From assembly GCF_003473485.1 (NCBI RefSeq), contig NC_053043.1:1870001-1934000 (forward strand): a DNA stretch of 64,000 nucleotides, in the 5' to 3' direction. This stretch comes from Medicago truncatula. Lineage: Eukaryota; Streptophyta; Magnoliopsida; Fabales; Fabaceae. Shown in pieces: positions 56,505-64,000 of this stretch. Both the position numbers and the translations under genes were made by a program. The notes under the pieces were generated by a model. The model did not search any database and was not told where the DNA came from. It saw nothing but the letters and a program-made list of their open reading frames with translations. The stretch's first letter is position 1. Each line of letters starts with the position of its first letter.

Positions 56505-56785
56505 TGTAGTAGTTACTTGAATGAGAGAAATTGGGATTTTACTTTGTTTCCATCCAAAATATACTTTAGAGATGTTGATGAAATCTCTTAGTTACTTGAA
56601 TGAGAGAAATTAGGATTAGGATTTTAGTTTGTTTCCACCCAAAACATACTTTAGAGATGTGGATAAATCTCTTACTTATTTGAACGAAAGAAATTAGGAT
56701 TTTAGTATATTTCCACCCAAAAGATATTTTAGAGATGTGGATGTTATTTCTTAACTACTTGAATGAGAGAAATTAGGCTTCAATT
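56505..56785. repeat. Tandem repeat, about 3.3 units of ~84 bp
   Basis: Units share ttgaatgagagaaatt.ggat, tttccacccaaaa.atactt and ttagagatgtggat (near 56517, 56594, 56681 and 56758), with small differences. The array abuts the preceding duplication. Confidence 0.85.
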
Positions 56786-57384
56786 TATTATTGTCACAAA
56801 AAAAAAAAAAAAAGGAAGGGCGCATACCCCTTAAAGGAAGAAAAAAATCTGCCATTGGTGGAAAAGGTTTGCAATACATTTTTAAAGGATTCTAATGTTG
56901 ACTAAAAATTCCCATTTTAAGTTTAACATATTACAAATAAGACAATTAATTATTTGAAAATATGCTCTTTCAGGAATGTTACTAAAATGAAATAATTGTC
57001 ACCAAAAGGTAGTAATTGTTAGTAATAATGTTACTAAAAGTGTCACCAAAAGGTAGTAATTGTTACTAATAATGTTACCAAAAGCCATGTTACTAAAATG
57101 TTTCAGTAACACAGCCATGCTACTAAATTGATTCAGCAACACAAAAACATACACACACATATAAGTTTCCCTTGTTAGCAAAATTCACGTTACTGAATTG
57201 TTTGAGCAGCACAAACACAAATATATAAATCAAAAAGCAAAGCAAGCAAGGCTAAATTATTTATGAAATTCAAGGGACATTTGCTAAATTCGAAGACAAA
57301 AAAATTAGAAGCTTCCAATACTCTAAGAAACTAAAACTTAAAATTCAAACTGGAAAGGTCTTGCACAATTTATCTAAACATGGA

Positions 57385-58353
57385 CTAATTGTAAATAACA
57401 TCAAGGTAAATGGTATCATGTGACCCAACCATCGGAGCACCCCCTCTAATCTTCACACCTTCATGGAGCCTGCGAGCTTCCACAAACCTTTTCCAACGCC
57501 ATCCTATCTTGAAGTGTTCATAAGGAATAGTTGCAAAAGTTAGCTCACACATCCATATGTTACCGCAATCGTCAATAATGTTCACAGTTGTTAAGAGTGT
57601 ATCAAGCATCTGCGGAACATTGCCGGTGTAAAGTAGAATCTGCAAAATTAGAAATCCATGTAACTTATATCAACTAAACGGAAAAGGAACAAAAAAAGTT
57701 AAGGTGGACACGAAAAGTGTATCATACCATGCAACCTTTAGTAACATCATACTCAGTTAATTTTTTTTTCGAAATAAAGAACCATGTCACTGATATTGTG
57801 ACGATAAGCGAGAAAAGATGTTATTGGGGGGAGATAGTCATCGAAAGTTGCATGCAAATTCATCTTGTCAAGAAGGAAATGCATAGGGGGGTCAAAAATC
57901 GGGTAGAGGATACTCTTGTGAAACCTGTCAGTCAACCGTATATCAAATTGTCCGTCACCCACAAAAACCAAGGTAATCCAGGCACCAAGACCGATTCCGT
58001 AAAAGTCACGAATCGCTTTCCATCCCTTTGTGAGAAAAAAATACTCCATTTACTTTGTCGAACAAATACTTCAAACTTGTTGGACTTAGGATCAGTCAAG
58101 ATTACATAGCGTCCAATTTGATCTCCGAAATCACCGCCAAACATGTTTGGCAAGCACACTGCACCCTAAAAAAACAACAAACAAAAACATCACAAACATT
58201 GATAAAATAGAATGCAAATAATTAAGAATATGTATATTTCGCAGCAAACACATACAACATCAATGTCATATTCAACGATATATGATCTGTATTTCAGTCT
58301 CAGCTTGTTGATTACTTTGTCAAGATCGAAAACAAGGTTTTTCACCAACGGAC
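57385..58353 (-). pseudogene. B3-domain protein, frame-disrupted
   Basis: Three minus-strand exons can be placed: 58353-58256, 58165-57728 and 57639-57385, with GT-AG introns. Exon 1 gives a leucine-rich stretch (LVFDLDKVINKLRLKYRSYI). Exon 2 holds a B3-like domain (AVCLPNMFGGDFGDQIGRYV, then LTDPKSNKFEVFVRQ, TKGWKAIRDFYGIGLGAWI). Exon 3 holds a second B3-like part (WMCELTFATIPYEHFKIGWR, RFVEARRLHEGVKI). B3 domains bind DNA, and legumes have many such genes. In exon 2 the frame changes once in a T-run near 58033 and once in an A-run near 57770, so as read it cannot give one product. Both are homopolymers, so sequencing error is possible. The 5' end of the gene is not seen. Confidence 0.6.
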
Positions 58354-58438
58354 CTACAAAAGATTGAAAGGGATTGAAAGAATGATTTATACTTTAAACA
58401 AGTGAGGAGTAAGTGCAAAAGTTTTGATAATTTATATA

Positions 58439-58840
58439 CACTACAACATTTTCATCTTACGACAACGCCAAAAAAACGTAGCAAAATGTGAAAAAACTGT
58501 TGCTGTTGTCTACCAGAACGCTTTTCTGTCTGTGGCAAACTGAGGCGTTGTCTTATCCTTCCAGCACGGTTTTCTTCACAAAGGGTAACGATGTGGGATT
58601 AACCGTAGTTTTAGTGTTTAAAAGAAAACGGGTTTCAAAGGTAAAAACAACAACGTTATTTTTCCGTTATGAAGAACAAAAGCGTAGCAATAGGTATCCT
58701 TTGGAAACGCTTTTCTAGGGGATGTCGCTATGCCTCTCACCGTTGCTATTGCTGAAACCGTTCTGAAGACCTTTATCTAATTGCCTTTATATAAGTACGC
58801 CCAACAGTCAAAAAGTGTTGCAAAACACTTTTTTTTCAAA
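58439..58840 (+). mobile_element. CACTA-like terminus and subterminal region
   Basis: CACTACAACATTTTCATC begins at 58439, the usual CACTA (En/Spm) start. Some 300 bases follow with clustered short repeats (aaacgctttt, cgttgct, gcgttgt, gtagcaa), as in CACTA subterminal regions. No inverse TTGTAGTG end was found to the right in this window, so the element is truncated or the call is wrong. Confidence 0.4.
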
Positions 58841-58919
58841 AAAAAAATTATCTCGTAAATAAATTAAAAAAGAAAATAAAGTCTGAAAAAAGCAATAACA
58901 TAGATAAAAAAAGAACTTT

Positions 58920-61900
58920 ATTAATATAAAATTGTAATCTCATACTAAATAAATATATTACAGAAAATGAAATAGCTGTCGATCATCATTGATCACAATG
59001 AAAGTAACATTTACACAATTACATACGTAATAATATTTTTGGATTTCTAATGAATACCCTTGGAGATAATGACAATTATCATTAATCACATTCAATATAA
59101 CATCTTCAAAGTGACCACCAATATCCATCAGGAAAACAAAAAAACAAGCACCAAATTTATATATCTTCATCTTGTTCTTTCAAATCTTGAAATTCTTCGT
59201 CCATATCATCAATATTCTTCTAGAATAAAATGAAAATGTTCAATAAGTTATGTGTACAAAAATTCCCTTGGACAATACAAATTCCAAACATGGTAATAGC
59301 AAATAGAGGCAAAGAACCATACACGGGTAAACTAAAATGTTATATTTGAGCACATAAGATTATTACTTTTCTATATCATAAGAAACTTAAACAGATCAAA
59401 ACAAAGAGAGAGATGAAAACCTTATTTATTTTTTGCTTTAGATGTATCAACTTGTCGAGCCTCATTGAAGGCTACAAAATTGATGATTAACCTGCCAATA
59501 ATAATAATAAATCAGTGAGAAAACACAAATGCAACAAAATAATTAAGGCAATATCGGTGAGATAGCACAAATACAGCAATATAGGAAACCAATTGAGATA
59601 TACAGGACACCGACTTAGATTTTCAATGTAAATCTCTTGACGTTCAGGTGTCACTCCTTTTCCATTTTCATCTAAAAACCAAAGAAACAAGTTATATGTT
59701 TATTTTTATGAGGTTTGAAAGGAACTTATGCAGCTTGAGAATAAATTTGAAAGCAGGTAAACAATTTTTAAACAAGTGACTATCCAACACTCAAAATCAC
59801 CCAACACCCATGTTTGTTCACACACAACATATCAATTCAACTCAACCCATCACAATCAAAAGAATATATCTTATATGTCAAAGTCAGAAAAATATAAAAC
59901 CAGTATCACAGCAACATAATATATGATAAAAAGAAGTAGCTCAATTAACATATTCATTCCCCCTTATAGCTGCAATTCAAAAAGAATTTGCCACTGAAAA
60001 AGAAACATCTCACATACAGTTTAAAAATATATATATATATATTACAATTCTATAGTTTCCAATTAACCAAATTATAAAATATTATTAAAAACCAAGTAAG
60101 CAAATGAGAAAAGTCACGACCTCCAAAATTTAGTTATGGAACAAGAACATGTTAGTGCTTCAATTATATGGCATGTTAGCAAGGTACTTAAATTCACTCT
60201 AACTATCACATGTTTGTTCTATAATAACAGCACCATAAACTTTTCAAACTAGTATCAATTAGAGATTGCTCCATTGTTTCAAAGATAGTCATAAACTAGT
60301 TGTGATAGAGACACGTCACACCTGGCAAGACACACCACAAACTCAACTCTGAATATCCATATACTTCTTGGTAAATTGCACACATCAACAATGAAATGAA
60401 GTTCCTATGACATCATAAAAAATTAACACCAATAACTTTGTATTTAAGCTGATCAAAATTTTCATCCGTGAAGAATACTAGCAAATATGTGTATAATATA
60501 TTATAAAATTCACTAAACTTAATTTGATTTAATTTTAGTTGCAGGCCTTTGAAGTAAAATACACAATTTGTACAAGGGGTGAATACTAAATAATGATTAC
60601 ATAGTTAAGATTTTTACCTGCATGCCACATGTTGGTTTAACATCAAAGCTCGTCAAATACCTTCAAAAGCTTATAAGACATTGAGTGTATATGAGTAGTC
60701 CATGAATATGTATTCCACTCTTTTCAAACTTCAAAATTACATGTTCTTTCTTGGCAGGAAAAATATGAAGAGACGTATTAACATCAACTTTTTGTTAATG
60801 TTCCTGATGAAGATAAAAACAAAGCTCGTAGAAACAAATACCCGTTGGATGCTCTCATGTGACATTTCCTCAACCAACAAGCATATACCTACGAAGAAGC
60901 AATTAAAAAATGAATATGCCAGAATCAAATATCAGAAAACACCATGAATAACACAAATTTTAGCAAACCAATAACCATAAAATACCCAAATCAGAACTTT
61001 AACACAAGCAAAATCATTCTAAAAAAAAAAAAAGGCATTAGATCTCATATTAGAAGACAAATGTGAATATTAAGGTTTTCAAAAATGGGGATTTTGGGTT
61101 TCTACAAAATCTCTCCCGATATGTGAAGAGGAAAAACGACAACAAGGAAGGAAGGAGATGACGGTGGCTCTCTCACATGACAGCAAAGGAAACGGAAGGA
61201 TACTATTTTCAACTCCTAAGCATAAGCAAGTATATCTTTTTTAATTCTTTTCAGCAACGTGTAGACTCCATCTACTTTGAATTAATTCTATTGACTTATA
61301 TATGGTACAAATATCAAACTTATTTGGGCCAGGAAAAAAGAGGAAGAACATAAAATAAGCAATCTACAAGAAAAAAATGAAAGCTGGTTATGTAGTACCC
61401 TATGTTTGGAACCTAATTTCTTGTAATCACCAGGATCTAATCCCTTGCAGTCAATCTTCACAAAACGACTTCGTCCAAAAGCATCTCCAGCATCCTTTAC
61501 AACTTACAAGCATTATGTATACTCCATTTTTGACTGCAACAAGACAGAAGTAAATGAGATGTTTAAATAAAGAAATAAAATCTATAACCAATGTCTTAGA
61601 AAATATGAACGAACACCAAAGAAATTGAAATCAACAAAAACTTTGCAGACAATATTCAAATAAGCTTGAAATAAGCTTGGCACCCACCATTTACTCTACT
61701 AATCAAGAGTGTGCTAAAACAGTCAACAAATAAGATTGAAATAAGATAACATATTTCCCTAGCAAACAGTATTACTGCTACACCAGCTTCCAACACAAGT
61801 TGTCGTTCCTTTATTTGCAATTTTGGAAACTTCTTTCTCTACAATTTATCAAGAATTCTTCCCACTACTAGAAGTCAATTTTTTCTTATTGTTGTTCCTT

Positions 61901-62600
61901 GGTCCTATTATAAAGTGGATTCCCATCATAATGACTACTGACTGATAAATGCATAAAAATATGTATATCAGGGAAATGCAATTATCTAAAATCTAGAACT
62001 AGAATTCTATCTATGACATTCCAAGGTTGATGGGAGCTAAGTCTTAGTGTCATTGGTTACATAAATCTATCCAAAAGCATTTAAAAGTGAAAACTTAAAA
62101 TAACAAAAATCATCATCATTTTATAATTCAAGCCAATTTTCAATTGCCTCAAAAACAACCTATTACAGTTATACAATCAATGAAAATCAAGAATAAACGA
62201 AAAGGAACTGACCCAAAATTTCCATTTCAAATCAGCATTAGCTGCTTGTAGAAACCGACTCTTCTTTTCAAAAATCAAAAACATCTTCACCTACTGAGAG
62301 TTGAAAAAACACTGAAATAAACCATCACAAAGTTAGGGATTTGACAAAAAAAAAAACTTCGTAAGAAACAAAAAATTGAAAAGGAAACAAGCTCAGAATA
62401 ACTCACAAAGGGCTCTTTTAATAGTGATTTTGGTGTTGGTAATGGCGCTCCATCACCGTCGAGGTCGTGTCCTTCTATGTCATAAATACGTTTTTCGGCA
62501 ACTTCAAAAGAGGCGAGAGAGGAAGAAGAGACCATAAAGGAAGAAGAGAAGAAGATCAAGATTTGTATGTGGATATCAAATATAGCCATAGATCTAACAC
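58920..62600 (-). other. Scattered minus-strand exon-like fragments
   Basis: Protein-like pieces without a joined model: 59167-59225 (NIDDMDEEFQDLKEQDEDI then stop); about 59590-59690 (LWFLDENGKGVTPERQEIYI, ENLSRCPVYLNW); and 62410-62590 (FEVAEKRIYDIEGHDLDGDG, APLPTPKSLLKEPFV). They could be exons of one gene or gene pieces carried by a transposon. I do not recognise their families. The spaces between are AT-rich, with nothing else visible. Confidence 0.3.
61399..61500 (-). pseudogene. CRM-domain exon fragment (CRS2-associated factor-like)
   Basis: The minus-strand frame reads VKDAGDAFGRSRFVKIDCKG then LDPGDYKKLGSKHR and ends at a GT donor (61398). The pattern (elevated DAF, (L/F)V(K/R)(I/V)(D/N)C, GLxxxDYKK(I/L)G(A/S)K) is that of the segment near the end of CAF1/CAF2-type chloroplast group II intron splicing factors. 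In those proteins it continues to DLVPC and the end of the protein. No continuation was found on the downstream side, so this is either one exon of an unresolved gene or a captured piece. Confidence 0.4.
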
Positions 62601-63199
62601 TAGAATCATCACTAAGTTGTACATAATTGTTTTCACTATTCTTAATCCCAATTTTTCATTGAAATCAAAAGCACCAAATCTAACATTCTCACAAATCAAC
62701 ATCTAACAATGAAAAACATAACATTCTCAAATTTTCAGCATAAAATCCCAACAAAAATAAAATAAATGAATCAAAAAATAGTTATCACGCAACTTATACA
62801 AAAAATAGTTATCATGCAATTTACACAAGTTTCTATTGATTTGTCTATTGTTAAGAGATCTAAGACCTCTTTTCTTTTCTAGTAGTCTATCTGTTTCACC
62901 ATAAAACAAGTAAGTAAATTTTTTTCAAGTAGTACCTACAAGAGTACTTGAACAACATGCTTTTCATTGGTGTGATGAACTCAAAATGCATGCTTAGCTA
63001 TCTCACTCTGTAAAATCAAAACCCCCAAAAGTTATGAAACTAAAACAGTAAATCAACTGAAACAACACAAATTGGATGAAATAAATTGGATCATTATGTA
63101 ACTCTACAAGAAATAACCATACATGTATATATCCCTCATCATATCTAACACAACAAGCAAATTTTAAACCAAGAAAAACAAAGCATACTATAAAAAAAA

Positions 63200-63372
63200 G
63201 GAGAAAACTTAGGTACAATTTCTTAGGTGCTTTTCGTATGGTTCTTAACTAAATTCACCATGATTTCCTCGAATCCATAATTTTCTCAAAGTTTGTTATA
63301 TCCAAAAAAATATGTATTTTTAGTTAAGAACCATACGAAAAACACCTAAGGAATTGTACCTAAGTTTTCTCC
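63200..63372. mobile_element. Mutator-type foldback MITE (family E)
   Basis: 173 bp with inverted arms of about 55 bases: ggagaaaacttaggtacaat, ttcgtatggttcttaacta and their inverses. The flanks are the 9-bp repeat taaaaaaaa (63191-63199, 63373-63381), perfect but low in complexity. Confidence 0.75.
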
Positions 63373-63639
63373 TAAAAAAAATACCCAATACCTCAAATTT
63401 CTTAGAGAATCTCCTCAAAGTCACAATAAATTTAAGATTTAATGAACAGGAGAAAAACCAAAACCTAACAAAAATAAAAATCTAAGTATGAGTTTTTTTA
63501 GAACGAAATAATAGAGATTTTGCGGTTTTTACATATGTGATGTATACATATTGTTGTTTTTGGGGGTTTTAGAACATAAATACAACAATTGTCGAAAATC
63601 AGTACAATTGTTGATAACACACCGAGCCAGCAAAAGGGT

Positions 63640-64000
63640 TTTGAATCAAAGAAGACTTACCGTGATAAGGTCGGGAAGAATACAGAAACATGTGCGAGCA
63701 ATCAAAAGGGTTTCAAATGGGTTGAGGATTCAAATGGTTTCTGCATGAGTTTCAAAGGGGTTCTGAGATTCGAATTGGTTCGAATCGGTTGAAGCTTTTG
63801 AGATTTTCGAATGGGTTGAAGAATTATGATTTTCAGGTGGGTTGAAGATTTCGGAGTTTCGAAAGTTCGCAGAAGATTAAGGGTTCCAACGGATTGAATC
63901 TTTTGAGATTTTCGTTTGGCTTATGAGGTTCTAATGGGTTGAGCGTTTGAAGGGAAAGTGAGCTTCTGAGAATAGCTTATGCGTTTGGTTTTGGTTTTTA
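63640..64000 (-). other. Possible first exon/leader of a minus-strand gene, built on degenerate repeats
   Basis: On the minus strand a consensus donor (ACG|GTAAGTC) lies near 63658. Upstream of it is a less AT-rich stretch with repeated phrases (plus strand: ttttgagattttcg at 63798 and 63901, gggttgaag at 63815 and 63839, tgggttgag near 63719 and 63936) at spacings of roughly 30-100 bases. This could be the 5' leader of a gene whose exons lie in 58.9-63 kb. No coding start is supported. Confidence 0.3.

Noticed and set aside
56206-56785. A CRISPR-like array
   Set aside because: Units are adjacent, without unique spacers, in a plant nuclear genome. These are plain tandem duplications.
58439-62600. 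A complete CACTA transposon
   Set aside because: The inverse terminus TTGTAGTG was not found, and no transposase domain was recognised in the interior.

Overview
This is plant nuclear DNA, almost certainly from a legume and probably from the Medicago/Trifolium/Vicia clade. It is AT-rich, has GT-AG introns and a nuclear tRNA-His, and carries the transposon mix typical of legumes: short MITEs, tRNA-derived SINEs, a Cassandra LTR with 5S rRNA-like sequence, L1-type LINE tails and Helitron-like ends. The species call is inference from repeat and protein character, not from a search.

Genes, left to right: a small arabinogalactan peptide (148-423, +); an ATL-type RING-H2 E3 ligase (5755-6924, +); a seven-exon ubiquinol-cytochrome c chaperone (UQCC1/CBP3-like, 8482-14001, +); a six-exon pyruvate decarboxylase (16496-19484, +); a four-exon BTB-NPH3 protein (22653-25748, +); a SAC51-type bHLH (30233-31267, -) with a long leader carrying a conserved peptide uORF split by an intron; a five-exon FKBP12 (38653-40500, -); tRNA-His(GUG) (44426-44496, +); two related secreted proline-rich peptides in the same orientation (50937-51206 and 54575-54853, -); and a broken B3-domain gene (57385-58353, -). 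Splice sites were placed by hand from reading frame, GT/AG and protein continuity, and the spliced frames close exactly.

The genes are unrelated housekeeping or regulatory loci and do not form a pathway or cluster. The densest structure is in the repeats. At least eight small elements have terminal inverted repeats and flanking 9-bp direct repeats, as Mutator-like (MULE) insertions do. They fall into several families, and several sit inside introns of the UQCC1-like and FKBP12 genes. One long foldback family has two members with different sizes and private 9-bp target duplications (12268-12972 and 42151-43687). Another element (45856-46767) carries four perfect G-boxes.

From 55.7 kb to the right end there are no clear intact genes. 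This part holds a Helitron-like 3' terminus, tandem duplications, the B3 pseudogene, a CACTA-like terminus and scattered minus-strand exon-like pieces, one resembling a CRM domain of CRS2-associated factors. It is the part of the window most likely to hold captured gene fragments.

I found no clearly novel biochemical system. The best regulatory object is the SAC51-like leader with its intron-split conserved uORF.
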